49,211 bases of DNA from Candidatus Thiodiazotropha endolucinida (GCF_001715975.1 NZ_MARB01000029.1:1-49211); one strand, 5' to 3'; shown: positions 33,576 through 42,444, numbered from the stretch's first letter. Notes: generated from the letters alone by a model not told the origin. Made by a program: numbers and translations.

Positions 33576-33620
33576 ATGTTATTCTTTAGTATAAATAACT
33601 GGTCTTTGTTTATTGAGTGA
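33576..33620 (+). CDS. Possible 14-codon leader peptide
   Basis: ATG to TGA encoding MLFFSINNWSLFIE, with a strong ribosome site AGGAG 8 bp upstream. The next gene starts 6 bp after the stop and has only GGAA in front of it, so translation of the short frame could deliver ribosomes to the cyclase gene. No attenuator hairpin is visible. It is below the length for confident calling. Confidence 0.4.
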   Translation: MLFFSINNWSLFIE

Positions 33621-33626
33621 TCGGAA

Positions 33627-35690
33627 ATGGTGTCGAGCGAATCGAAGTCGTCGGATCATCCCGCAAACGATACGCGCATACAGCTGCGTGATATCCTGCG
33701 CTTTTTCCTGCCTGGGACAATATTGCTGGCGGCCGTACTCACCGGATTCTACTACCTCGACTATTCTATTGAACGAGAACTGATCGCGGAGCGGGAGAAA
33801 CACGAGGTGGAGATTGGGTCCCGTGATATCGATCAGACCATCCAGGGAATCGCCAAGGATGTTGCCATACTGGCCAACTCGGTGAGTCTTCAGGCATTTC
33901 TCGAAGACGGATCGGCCTCTTCCCTGCAAAAACTCGGACAGGAATTTCTGAACTTCTCGCGCAGCAAGCAGAGTTTCGACCAGGTGAGATATTTGGACGC
34001 CAACGGGCAGGAGCGTGTCCGCGTCAACTACAACAACGGAGCACCGACCCTGGTCAGACCGGATCGGCTGCAGAACAAGGCCGGTCGTTATTACTTCAGC
34101 GATACTTTCGAGCTTTCGCGTGGAACCATTTTCGTGTCGCCACTGGATCTGAATATTGAACGTGGCGAGATCGAGCGCCCGCTCAAACCTATGATTAGAA
34201 TCGGTACCCCAGTGTTCGATGCTCAGGGAAATAAGCGGGGCATTGTACTGGTGAATTATTTCGGACAGGAACTGCTCGATTCCCTGCGATCATCGGCGCG
34301 AGACACGGCGGGGGAGATCATGATGCTCAACCGTGACGGCTATTGGTTGCTGGCGGCCGATCCGGAAGACGAATGGGGCTTCATGTTCAAGAACGAGCGA
34401 CGTTTCTCGAGCACCTACCCGGATGCCTGGGAGTCCATCAAGACCATGGGACAGGGGCAGCGATTCGTTGACGCCGGCGTATTCACATGGCGTACGGTAT
34501 ACCCGCTGCGCGCCGGGATAATGTCCGCCGATGGCAGTGTGGATGTGGCGGGTGAAAGTCATACCAGTCTTTTCGGACGAGAGTATTTCTGGAAGGTGGT
34601 AAAACTGGTTCCACAGAGTCATCTGGCCCGGGAATTGGAAAAGCGCTTCAAGTATGGCTTTACTCTGTTTCTGGCGCTCTCCATCCTTTTGATGGTCGGT
34701 AGTGCCGTTCTGTCCGTCGCGCTCCAACGTGAGCGGACTGCGGTGGATTCATTGAGGCGCAATGAACGACGCCTTCACACCATCACTTCGGAACTGGCGG
34801 AAGGCCTGGTCGTGCTGGGTGAAAAAGGCACGGTGACCCTGATGAACCCGGAAGCGGAGCGTCTGCTGCGTTGGTCGGAGGCGGTCACGCTCGGGCGCCG
34901 CTTCGCTGATTTGGTTTGGGGCGGTGAACGGGGGAAAGCACAAGGGGACTCGCCCATCGGGGATGTCCTGGAGAACGCGCAGGTGCAGCGGGTGGAAGAG
35001 GACACCTTCAACCGCAGTGACGGCAGTCAACTGCCGGTGGCCTATACTGCGGCACCTATGGAATACGACGGCACCGTCAGCGGGGTCATCGTCACTTTCG
35101 AGGACATCACCGAGCGCAAGCGGCTACGCGATGAACTGAAGCGCATGGCCAGCCACGACCCGCTCACTGGCCTCTGCAATCGACGGGAGACCGAGCGATC
35201 CCTCGCACAGATAATGCACCACAACAAACGGTATAGACGTGCGGTAGCCATCTGCATGATCGATATAGACCACTTCAAACAGGTGAATGACACCCATGGT
35301 CACCAGACGGGCGATCTGGTGCTGAAGACGCTTGGCGAATTGTTGCAGGATCAGACTCGGGATGTGGACTGCGCGGGGCGCTTTGGCGGCGAGGAGTTCA
35401 TCCTGATCCTGCCGGAAACAACTTTGCAGGAGGCCTCCACCCTGGCCGAGCGTGTGCGTGTGGCGGCATCGAATCTGAAAATCAACGCACCCGGTCTGGA
35501 AACGCCTCTGTCCTTCACCATCAGTATCGGGGTTTCAGCCCAAACCGAGTCGCGTCTGACGGCAGAGGGTCTGATCAACGAGGCCGACCGTGCGCTCTAC
35601 CAAGCCAAGGCCCGGGGTAGGAACCAAGTTCGGGTAGCCCAGGACATATCCCAGAATGTTTCCCCAGGAGAGTCGCCGGTTGATGCATAA
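33627..35690 (+). CDS. Membrane diguanylate cyclase, dCache-PAS-GGDEF
   Basis: 687 aa. Inner-membrane helix at about 25-47 (FFLPGTILLAAVLTGFYYL), a periplasmic sensor of double-Cache type (about 50-345; YLDANGQERVRVNYNNG, RDGYWLLAADPEDEWGF), second helix (TLFLALSILLMVGSAVLSVAL), PAS (about 385-500), then GGDEF. The active motif is GGEEF, with an RxxD inhibitory site (RDVD) exactly five residues before it, so product feedback is likely. It makes c-di-GMP in response to a periplasmic ligand. The start lacks a good ribosome site and may be coupled to the short ORF just upstream. Confidence 0.93.
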   Translation: MVSSESKSSDHPANDTRIQLRDILRFFLPGTILLAAVLTGFYYLDYSIERELIAEREKHEVEIGSRDIDQTIQGIAKDVAILANSVSLQAFLEDGSASSLQKLGQEFLNFSRSKQSFDQVRYLDANGQERVRVNYNNGAPTLVRPDRLQNKAGRYYFSDTFELSRGTIFVSPLDLNIERGEIERPLKPMIRIGTPVFDAQGNKRGIVLVNYFGQELLDSLRSSARDTAGEIMMLNRDGYWLLAADPEDEWGFMFKNERRFSSTYPDAWESIKTMGQGQRFVDAGVFTWRTVYPLRAGIMSADGSVDVAGESHTSLFGREYFWKVVKLVPQSHLARELEKRFKYGFTLFLALSILLMVGSAVLSVALQRERTAVDSLRRNERRLHTITSELAEGLVVLGEKGTVTLMNPEAERLLRWSEAVTLGRRFADLVWGGERGKAQGDSPIGDVLENAQVQRVEEDTFNRSDGSQLPVAYTAAPMEYDGTVSGVIVTFEDITERKRLRDELKRMASHDPLTGLCNRRETERSLAQIMHHNKRYRRAVAICMIDIDHFKQVNDTHGHQTGDLVLKTLGELLQDQTRDVDCAGRFGGEEFILILPETTLQEASTLAERVRVAASNLKINAPGLETPLSFTISIGVSAQTESRLTAEGLINEADRALYQAKARGRNQVRVAQDISQNVSPGESPVDA

Positions 35691-35719
35691 GCTTCATCGC
35701 TCGTCCATTCCAAGAAGAC

Positions 35720-35920
35720 TTAATTAGCAAGCCATGCCTTAGACCGTCGCGCTGCACCTGTTACCTTTTTAGCCCATTCCAGAAACTCTTCTGGGCTCTC
35801 CAGAATATCAGCAGGTATTTCATGGAAGTTCAGTTTTTGGGTGTTGTCTTTTCGTATGTATATTGAGCCATATAAAGATCTTTGAAATATATATATTTTC
35901 CTATGTGTGATAAGCGTCAT
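35720..35920 (-). CDS. Possible small protein, 66 aa
   Basis: Reading frame on the minus strand in the gap between two plus-strand genes. It has a protein-like C-terminal half (IPADILESPEEFLEWAKKVTGAARRSKAW) with an acidic helix followed by a basic tail. No ribosome site, promoter or family is recognised. It may be a decayed gene. Confidence 0.3.
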   Translation of the reverse strand: MTLITHRKIYIFQRSLYGSIYIRKDNTQKLNFHEIPADILESPEEFLEWAKKVTGAARRSKAWLAN

Positions 35921-35997
35921 TAAAGGATGTTGGATAGTGGTCGCTAGACAATTAAGGTAAAAAAATATTCAGCTAATACGTCATGGAGGATTCGCAA

Positions 35998-37863
35998 ATG
36001 TCTATTAAACAACAATTTTTTCTGCTGATCAGTATAGTTGTCATCAGTATGATTGTTCAGATAGGCCTCGACCGCTACATAACCAATACACTTCTAGAGC
36101 TTGAGCAGGAAAAAACGCTCCTGGCCCAGATAGAAGCCGGGATGCTGATGTTGCGCCGAAATGAAAAGGATTTCCTCATGCGCAAAGACCTCAAGTATCT
36201 TGAGAAATTTGAGGCTAACCACAAGCTTCTGCAGCAAAAGGTTCAGGGATTATCTGAAAAACTCAAAAGCTCCGGTATTGAAAATAAGGATGCCATAGAG
36301 GTAGGAACGATCCTTGAGCAATATAGTGTCAAGTTTCGCGCACTGGTGTCTGTGCAGCAGGAGATCGGACTGCACCATAAAGATGGGCTCTATGGCAGCC
36401 TGCGAGATGCTGTTCATGGCATAGAAAAGCTTGTGAAAGAACAACGCGAGTACCAATTGCTAAGTGACATGTTGATGCTTCGCAGAAATGAAAAGGATTT
36501 CATGCTAAGGGATGATCTTAAATATGAAACCAAGTACAACAATAACATTGCCAAATTTGAACAGACACTGGCGGCAAGTACGATACCCGTCGAGTTAAAA
36601 AACGGGATTTCCCAGGCAGTGAAAAAATATAAGACCGATTTTTTATCCCTTGTTGACGGATATAAGCGCAAGGGCTTAAGTCCCAGCGAGGGGATTCGCG
36701 GCCAATTGCGTGCAACAGTACATCGAACGGAAACGCTGATAAAGTCACTCGTTGAGCAGGTAAACTCAGCAATTGCAGGCCACAAAAAGCAAGCCAATAT
36801 CCTCAAGATCGGCAGTAGCCTGTTACTGGTACTGGTTTTGGCTGGTCTACTGCTTTGGCTATCCGGCTTTATTCGACATCCTATTCGGTTGTTTACCGAT
36901 ACGCTTAAACAGGCGGCGGAAAACCGTGATCTTACATTGCGGGCAAATATTAAAAACAAAGGCGAGATAAGTGAAATGGCATACTCCTTTAATGGCATGA
37001 TGGATGAGTTCCAGAAATTGCTGAACAAGGTAACCGAGTCCGCCCATGCTGTAACGGAAGCCTCGCATCAGATTACGCAAGTAGCGTCCAGCACCTCTTC
37101 CGGCATGCAGCAACAACGGACAGAAAGCGACCAGGTGGCGACGGCAATGAATGAAATGGCAGCTACCGTGCAGGAAGTTGCACAAAGCGCCGCACGGGCA
37201 GCGGATACATCCAGTGCAGCCGATCAGGAGGCCAGTGCGGGTTCTGCTGAGGTGAAAAAATCTATTAAAGGTATACAGGAACTGGCAAAACAGGTCGAGG
37301 ACGTGGCAACCACCATCAAGGAACTTGAGCAGCAAAGCGGGAATATCGATACAGTTTTGAGCGTCATAACGGGCATCGCGGAACAGACAAATCTATTGGC
37401 TTTAAATGCGGCAATTGAGGCCGCACGTGCAGGTGAGCAGGGTCGAGGATTTGCTGTTGTGGCGGATGAGGTGCGTACCCTGGCGCAGCGAAGCCAGGAT
37501 GCTACCGAAGAGATCAAAAACATTATTGAAAAGCTTCAAAACAAGTCGCAGGAAGCCGTTGCGGCAATGGAAGCGGGAAGCAATCAGGTTCTCGTTACCG
37601 TGAAACAGGCTCAGCAGGGAGGTGCATCTTTGCAGGCCATATCCGAGTCAATCGCAACCATCCGGGATATGAACACACAGATTGCAACTGCATCCGAACA
37701 GCAATCGGCGGTAGCTGATGAAATAAACCAGAGCATAGTACGTATTGCCCAGGTATCGGATGAAAGTGCGACCGGCACGGAACAACTGGACCGTACAAGC
37801 ATTGAACTGGCCGGACTCGCCAATCAGCTACAAGAGAATATTTCAAATTTTAAAGTAACCTGA
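35998..37863 (+). CDS. Methyl-accepting chemotaxis protein with HBM sensor
   Basis: 621 aa. First membrane helix at 8-25 ([17 protein letters not shown]), a periplasmic helical bimodular (HBM) domain (about 30-265), second helix ([25 protein letters not shown], read in parts), HAMP, then the signalling coiled coil. The HBM call rests on the duplicated helix motif [11 protein letters not shown], found near residues 50 and 160. The hairpin tip [19 protein letters not shown] is fully conserved. No C-terminal CheR pentapeptide. Known HBM receptors sense TCA-cycle acids and other small organic acids; the ligand here is unknown. The start at 35998 has GGAGG 8 bp upstream. Confidence 0.93.
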   Translation: MSIKQQFFLLISIVVISMIVQIGLDRYITNTLLELEQEKTLLAQIEAGMLMLRRNEKDFLMRKDLKYLEKFEANHKLLQQKVQGLSEKLKSSGIENKDAIEVGTILEQYSVKFRALVSVQQEIGLHHKDGLYGSLRDAVHGIEKLVKEQREYQLLSDMLMLRRNEKDFMLRDDLKYETKYNNNIAKFEQTLAASTIPVELKNGISQAVKKYKTDFLSLVDGYKRKGLSPSEGIRGQLRATVHRTETLIKSLVEQVNSAIAGHKKQANILKIGSSLLLVLVLAGLLLWLSGFIRHPIRLFTDTLKQAAENRDLTLRANIKNKGEISEMAYSFNGMMDEFQKLLNKVTESAHAVTEASHQITQVASSTSSGMQQQRTESDQVATAMNEMAATVQEVAQSAARAADTSSAADQEASAGSAEVKKSIKGIQELAKQVEDVATTIKELEQQSGNIDTVLSVITGIAEQTNLLALNAAIEAARAGEQGRGFAVVADEVRTLAQRSQDATEEIKNIIEKLQNKSQEAVAAMEAGSNQVLVTVKQAQQGGASLQAISESIATIRDMNTQIATASEQQSAVADEINQSIVRIAQVSDESATGTEQLDRTSIELAGLANQLQENISNFKVT

Positions 37864-38300
37864 CATTTCAGTGTGGTGATGATAGCGATACTCTTATCTG
37901 TAGGGAATGGTGCATTCAATCAATAGCCGGTGCAGTGGGAAGAAGCATTGAGCAGACAATAAAAGGATCGAGCGCTGTGATAGGGGAGTCAAGTCGGATT
38001 ACTTTGATTTGTAAAATGACTGATTACGGCCTAAAGCGGAAATGCACCTAGCCTGGAATTATTTGCCGAAATGCCACATAGCGGACTATTCAGCTAAATA
38101 TGGTGACATGCCATTAGAACGAGGTTAGGTAGTCGTTTATGTGTAGAAGTTACGATTTGGTGTTATTACCTCAGGATTTTTTTATCAAAAATGCAAATTT
38201 CGACTCTGTCACGACTTGCAGTGAATGTATAGCGTGACAGCAAGAGACTAAATCATTGAATTTAAGTCTAAATTAATGTTACATAGCGGTCTTGCCATAA
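37864..38300. other. Noncoding region between chemoreceptor and MITE
   Basis: 437 bp with no supported gene. ACATAGCGG occurs twice (38071-38079 region and 38281-38289). The last 30 bp may be the left arm of an attC-like site split by the MITE. Confidence 0.45.
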
Positions 38301-38591
38301 TAGGGCCTGTTAACACTAATCCAATACACCCTGCTGGGGCTGTTTTTGTGTCCAGCAAGGCAGAATGAGCGAGGTGTAGTTATGCTACATGAGCGAATGA
38401 TAACGCCGCTGGGCGCAAAAACAGCCCCAGCCCTTCGGGTTGCGCCTGAAAAAGCGCCACTCGACGTTGCTCGTCGCTCATTTGGAATAACCAAACCTCT
38501 CTCCTCGCGCCTTGATTGGCGCTTTTTCAGGCACAACAGGGCGTATTGGATTAGTGTTAACAGGCCCTAGACCCCAGCGTAACTGTTAGAA
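38270..38591 (+). repeat. Possible attC-like site split by the MITE
   Basis: Left arm at 38270-38291 (GTTACATAGCGGTC) is imperfectly complementary to the right arm 38570-38584 (GACCCCAGCGTAAC); the right arm is followed by GTTAGAA, close to the core-site form GTTRRRY. With the 269-bp MITE removed, the arms would form a hairpin of attC size. The left core (TCTAAA) is degenerate. Confidence 0.35.
38301..38569. mobile_element. Complete 269-bp MITE
   Basis: Terminal inverted repeats of 33 bp (38301-38333 and 38537-38569) with one mismatch, beginning TAGGGCCTGTTAACACTAAT. The outermost TA can be read as a duplicated TA target, as in IS630/mariner-type elements. Inside are two further inverted pairs: CTGGGGCTGTTTTTG with CAAAAACAGCCCCAG, and GCCTGAAAAAGCGCC with GGCGCTTTTTCAGGC. 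There is no ORF for a transposase. Other copies: 1-103, 49086-49211, relic at 27240. Confidence 0.85.
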
Positions 38592-38601
38592 GTTACTAAA
38601 T

Positions 38602-39078
38602 ATGAGTGAAATTGAATATTTGGAGTTCAATCAAGTAGCTCCTGAGGAGTTTCTACCGGTTGTTAATGAGGAAATGTTGAGGAGGCATCTAGTTGACCAC
38701 CCCCTATTTGACTCGAGCAGCATCAGAGAATGGATACGAGAAAAATCCAAATCAGAAACTACTCCTGGTTGCCGTGTTAGAGCTGTAATTATAGATGGCG
38801 CACTTGCAGGCTGGTGTGGCATCCTGCCGGACGACACTGGTTTTGAAATAGCAATTGTCATATCTAAGAAATTTTGGGGGTTTGGTATATTAATATTCAA
38901 AGAGCTGATGTGCTGGGCCAAAGAGCTAGGGCATAAGGAATTAGTGTTTCATTTGCTAGAGACTCGCGCTGAATACAAATTTTTAAAAAGAAAGGCCACA
39001 AAAGTTCAGAAAACAGAACTATTGGGTCGCAGCTTCACAACATTTTTCATATCCGTAGAGAAATGGCGCGGAAAGTAA
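38602..39078 (+). CDS. GNAT-family N-acetyltransferase
   Basis: 158 aa. A GNAT fold is suggested by AGWCGILPDDTGFEIAIVIS leading into the acetyl-CoA loop KKFWGFGILIFKELMCWA (K-x2-G-x-G) and the later strand KELVFHLLE. Length is right for a single-domain acetyltransferase. The substrate is unknown. The gene is AT-richer than its neighbours and is flanked by attC-like sites; its stop codon TAA falls in the TAAC of the downstream site, as in integron cassettes. GNAT genes are frequent cassette cargo. The ribosome site is poor, also normal in cassettes. Confidence 0.75.
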   Translation: MSEIEYLEFNQVAPEEFLPVVNEEMLRRHLVDHPLFDSSSIREWIREKSKSETTPGCRVRAVIIDGALAGWCGILPDDTGFEIAIVISKKFWGFGILIFKELMCWAKELGHKELVFHLLETRAEYKFLKRKATKVQKTELLGRSFTTFFISVEKWRGK

Positions 39079-39129
39079 CTTCAAAAATATATAACGAGAC
39101 GCGGGGTCTCGTTAACAACGCTGTTAGAT
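39074..39129 (+). repeat. attC-like site after the GNAT gene
   Basis: Starts at GTAAC overlapping the GNAT stop and ends in GTTAGAT, which fits the core GTTRRRY. Inside is a perfect AACGAGAC/GTCTCGTT stem. The outer TAAC/GTTA pair is separated from the inner stem by unpaired bases on both sides, as in folded attC sites. Confidence 0.4.
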
Positions 39130-39156
39130 TCACAAAGGGATATTAGGAATGCGCCA

Positions 39157-39342
39157 GATGTCATAGGTTATTTAATTGGTGGATTTCTATATCTTGTTTC
39201 ACAAAAGTACAGGGATAAGAAGCAAAAAGAGTGGGACGGCATGAGTGAGCTATACAAGATCTATGAAATTGGAATGTGGGTGTCAATGCCGGTATTCATA
39301 CTCACAGTTGTCGTTCTTGCTGTAGTTAGCAATGGAATCTAA
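39157..39342 (+). pseudogene. Broken ORF for a small membrane protein
   Basis: An open frame of 61 codons ending in TAA encodes DVIGYLIGGFLYLV, then a basic middle (QKYRDKKQKEW) and a C-terminal hydrophobic helix (PVFILTVVVLAVVSNGI). No ATG, GTG or TTG opens the frame; an ATG at 39150 is in another frame and stops after five codons. A one-base frameshift near 39160 or loss of the 5' end is likely. The stop overlaps the left core of the attC-like site at 39337. Confidence 0.5.
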
Positions 39343-39424
39343 CAGTATGGTCAAGATCGTTCGCTACCACTCACCGGGACGCTCTGCTTCGCTTCGCGTT
39401 CCTTACCCAGGCCGTTAATGTCCG
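39336..39424 (+). repeat. attC-like site after the broken ORF
   Basis: Left core ATCTAAC fits RYYYAAC exactly. The right end GTTAATG departs at one position from GTTRRRY. TGGTCAAG on the left pairs imperfectly with CTTACCCA on the right, and GGGACGC pairs with GCGTTCC inside, giving one long folded structure of about 86 bp. This is the best attC candidate in the patch. Confidence 0.5.
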
Positions 39425-39600
39425 CATAAATCTTAGGGGTACAAAAAGGCTATTTGATGCTTGATAGCTCACAGATTATAAGATCAACTCTGCGAGTGGA
39501 CGCCAATCTGGGTCATTCTTTTCATGGATATGGATGACTTGTTGCATAATCGACGTATGCAGGCCCAAAACCCTTTTACTGTACAAATAGTAGGTTCAAT

Positions 39601-40650
39601 GTGCAGAGCGTCCCGAACATCTTTAACGGACTGGAATCAAAACCTTTGAATGCAAAAACCTGGGGCCCGGTTATTCTGCGTTGGTCGCTCATCATCAGTC
39701 TCACGTCGGTGGGGATAATCTATATGATACAAATGCCAGGCAAATCCTATTCCGGCCCTTTCCAACCACTGGATGAAGAGGAGGTCGAGTTACGTGATCG
39801 GCTGAAAAAGCAGGTAGAGGTCCTGGGCGGCAGCATAGGCGAACGGAATGTCTGGCACTATAGTGAACTGGAAGCAGCGGCGGATTATATCCGGGATCTT
39901 TTTGTGGAGTATGGCTACAGTCCGGAGGTTCAGGTCTTCAATTCCGGCCAAAAAATGGTCAGAAACATCGCCGTTGAACTCCCCGGAGAAAACATCCCCG
40001 AGGAGATTATCGTGGTCGGCGCCCACTATGATTCGGTCCACGGCAGCCCTGGCGCGAATGATAATGGAACAGGTGTGGCTGCGGTGCTTGAGCTATCCCG
40101 TCTTCTCAAGGATGAACAGCTGAACAGGACAGTGCGATTCGTTGCTTTCGCCAACGAAGAACCACCATTTTTTTACAGCAAAGAGATGGGTAGCCAGGTC
40201 TATGCCACTCGCTCCCGTGAGCGTGAAGAACGCATTGTCGCCATGCTCTCACTCGAGACCATCGGTTATTATTCAGATATGCCGGACAGCCAGCACTACC
40301 CGGCGCCCTTCAATCTGTTCTACCCGGATAGCGCCAACTTCATTGGATTCGTCGGCAATCTATCCTCGCGCGAGCTGGTGCGCCGTTCAATCGACACATT
40401 CCGCCGAACCACCGCATTTCCATCCGAAGGCGTTGCAGCCCCGGGTTGGATTACCGGCATAGGCTGGTCGGATCATCTATCGTTTTGGCAGGCCGGCTAT
40501 GATGCCATCATGGTTACCGACACAGCGCTTTTCCGCTATGCCCACTACCATTCGTCGACGGATACGCCGGACAAAATCGACTACACGCGCACCGCCAGGG
40601 TTGTGAAAGGGCTCAGTCACGTTGTCACGACACTGGCTAACGAACGGTAG
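39601..40650 (+). CDS. Membrane-anchored M28 zinc peptidase
   Basis: 349 aa. GTG start; one N-terminal membrane helix (ILRWSLIISLTSVGIIYMI) places the enzyme in the periplasm. The M28 core follows, with metal ligands GAHYDS, GANDNGTGV, ANEEPPFF (general base Glu then ligand Glu), and the last His in HYHSSTDTPDKIDY. The fourth segment reads SLETIGYYS, with Glu-Thr in place of the common Asp-Met pair. It is shorter and single-domain, unlike the TolB-PDZ protein at 11546, and is not a close copy. Probably an aminopeptidase; substrate unknown. The sequence between the attC-like site and this gene holds nothing recognisable. Confidence 0.87.
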   Translation: MQSVPNIFNGLESKPLNAKTWGPVILRWSLIISLTSVGIIYMIQMPGKSYSGPFQPLDEEEVELRDRLKKQVEVLGGSIGERNVWHYSELEAAADYIRDLFVEYGYSPEVQVFNSGQKMVRNIAVELPGENIPEEIIVVGAHYDSVHGSPGANDNGTGVAAVLELSRLLKDEQLNRTVRFVAFANEEPPFFYSKEMGSQVYATRSREREERIVAMLSLETIGYYSDMPDSQHYPAPFNLFYPDSANFIGFVGNLSSRELVRRSIDTFRRTTAFPSEGVAAPGWITGIGWSDHLSFWQAGYDAIMVTDTALFRYAHYHSSTDTPDKIDYTRTARVVKGLSHVVTTLANER

Positions 40651-40787
40651 ATCCTGTTGCTGTTTATTCCTGACCGATGTAAAGAGCATAGATTGGGTTG
40701 GAGGCGCAATACAGCCACATTTTCTGCTTGGCGAGTCCAATATCCCCGTGCGGATTCATGCTGAAATCTGCCGACAGTTTGTTTCTA

Positions 40788-41597
40788 CTACCCGTAACGG
40801 CCCTCGATATAGTCGGCAGTCTCTTTTTGGTTCGGTGTGACGAACAGGTCTTCAGTCAGCTGGTGTTCGACGACCTTGCCCATCAGCATGAAAATGCACT
40901 CTTCGCTGGCGCGTCTGGCCTGGGCCATGTTGTGGGTGACGATGAGAATGGTGTATTGTCCGCGCAGTTCCCAGATCAGTTCCTCAACGGCGGCGGTGCC
41001 TTTCGGGTCGAGGGCGGAGCAGGGCTCGTCCATCAACAATACGCTCGGTTTTACCGGCAGCAGACGCGCGATGCAGAGTTTCTGTTGTTCTTCGAGGGAT
41101 AGTTCGGTTGCCTTCTGGTTGAGACGGTCTTTTACCATGTCCCATAAAAGCACCTGCTGCAGTGCAGACTCGACGATCTCATCCTCATCGGTTTTGGAGG
41201 ATTTACCCTTGGATGCATGTATCCGGTGACCGAACAGGATGTTGTCGCGAATTGAGATAGGCAGCGGATTGGGTCGCTGGAACACCATGCCTATCTGTTT
41301 ACGTACCTGGACAAGCTCCACATCAGGGTCGTAGATATTCTTGTCCATGACATCGATGTTGCCTTCGATACGCACATAGCCAAGTCGTTCGTTGATACGG
41401 TTCACGCTGCGCAAGAAAGTCGATTTACCGCAACCGGAAGGGCCGATCAGGGAGGTGATCATGCCGTTGCGGATATTGAGGTCCACATCGAAGAGCGCCT
41501 GGAAGGTTCCGTACCAAAGGTTGAGTTTGCTGGTCTTGATGGCTAACTCAGGCACAGACTCGTTGATAGCATTTGCAGTGGCATTCATAACTGGCAT
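40788..41597 (-). CDS. pstB: Phosphate ABC transporter ATPase, degenerate signature
   Basis: 269-aa PstB family ATPase. Walker A GPSGCGKST (52-60), Q-loop VFQRPNP (Gln107), Walker B VLLMDEPCSALDP and H-loop VTHNM (His222) are canonical. The ABC signature, normally LSGGQQQR, is LSLEEQQKL here (166-174), and the usual RAIA that follows is RLLP. In ABC dimers each ATP site pairs the Walker motifs of one subunit with the signature of the other, so this subunit can only contribute the Walker half of a working site. The other PstB at 41629 has exactly the reverse losses. Last gene of the pst operon. Confidence 0.9.
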   Translation of the reverse strand: MPVMNATANAINESVPELAIKTSKLNLWYGTFQALFDVDLNIRNGMITSLIGPSGCGKSTFLRSVNRINERLGYVRIEGNIDVMDKNIYDPDVELVQVRKQIGMVFQRPNPLPISIRDNILFGHRIHASKGKSSKTDEDEIVESALQQVLLWDMVKDRLNQKATELSLEEQQKLCIARLLPVKPSVLLMDEPCSALDPKGTAAVEELIWELRGQYTILIVTHNMAQARRASEECIFMLMGKVVEHQLTEDLFVTPNQKETADYIEGRYG

Positions 41598-41628
41598 TTA
41601 CGCTTTCTTTTCATAGAGTGGATAGTGT

Positions 41629-42444
41629 TTAGCCGAACTTACCTTCGACATAGTCCCGCGTTCTCTGATCCTCGACTTCACCGGTGAACAGATCCTCGGT
41701 TATTCCGATCTCCACGCACTGGCCCTCGAGAAAAAAGGCTGTTCGATCGGCAAGCCGTCTGGCCTGCTGCACCAGGTTGGTGACCAGGATGATGGTCATA
41801 TCCTTTTTCAGCTCTTTCAGCACGTCCTCTATGCGCATGGTGGTAACCGGGTCGACTGCGATGGAGAATTCATCCAGCATCAGCAGATCCGGTTCCTGGG
41901 AAAGGGCGCGGGCGATGGTCAGCCGCTGTTGCTGACCGCCTGAGAGAAGACTGCCCAGGGAGTTGAGCCTGTCTTTGACCTCGTCCCAGAGTGCGGCACG
42001 GGTGAGACAGCGTTCGACGATAATATCCAGATCACCCTTATTGTTGATACCGCGCAGGCGCGGTGATAATGCGACATTCTCGTATATCGTCAGGGGCAGT
42101 CCGACCGGTAGGGGAAATACAACCCCGATGCGGCTGCGCAGGGCATAGATATTTCTGAGATTGTGGATATCGAGGCCGTTGAAGTGAATCTGGCCCTCAA
42201 CCGTCATGTTGGAGTTGAAGGTATCCATGCGGTTCAGGGCCTTGAGAAACGATGTCTTGCCGGCGTTGGCGGGCCCGATGATGCCGAAGATCTCATGTTC
42301 GTGTACCGACAGATTGACACCGCTCAGGGCCGGCGTAGCGCTATACTTGATGGTTACGTCGCTGACCTGGAGCTTGATAGGAGATTCAACGGCACTCTCC
42401 ACTACTGTTTCGGGTACTGCCGCAGTGAGGCTCATGTCTACCAT
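41629..42444 (-). CDS. pstB: Phosphate ABC transporter ATPase, degenerate Q- and H-loops
   Basis: 271-aa PstB family ATPase. The signature LSGGQQQR (167-174) is perfect and Walker A GPANAGKTS (57-65) is usable. The Q-loop Gln is replaced by Pro111 (VVFPLPVGLP), the H-loop His by Asn223 (VTNLVQQ), and Walker B continues DEFSIAVDP instead of DEPCSALDP. It therefore lacks residues for its own hydrolysis but supplies an intact signature to a partner. It lies 31 bp upstream of the other pstB and overlaps the end of pstA. An alternative start at 42435 (MSLTAAV) would remove three residues. Confidence 0.88.
   Translation of the reverse strand: MVDMSLTAAVPETVVESAVESPIKLQVSDVTIKYSATPALSGVNLSVHEHEIFGIIGPANAGKTSFLKALNRMDTFNSNMTVEGQIHFNGLDIHNLRNIYALRSRIGVVFPLPVGLPLTIYENVALSPRLRGINNKGDLDIIVERCLTRAALWDEVKDRLNSLGSLLSGGQQQRLTIARALSQEPDLLMLDEFSIAVDPVTTMRIEDVLKELKKDMTIILVTNLVQQARRLADRTAFFLEGQCVEIGITEDLFTGEVEDQRTRDYVEGKFG

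Noticed and set aside
38270-39424. Integron integrase near the attC-like sites
   Set aside because: No tyrosine recombinase frame occurs between the chemoreceptor and the M28 gene on either strand, so only a cassette remnant is claimed.
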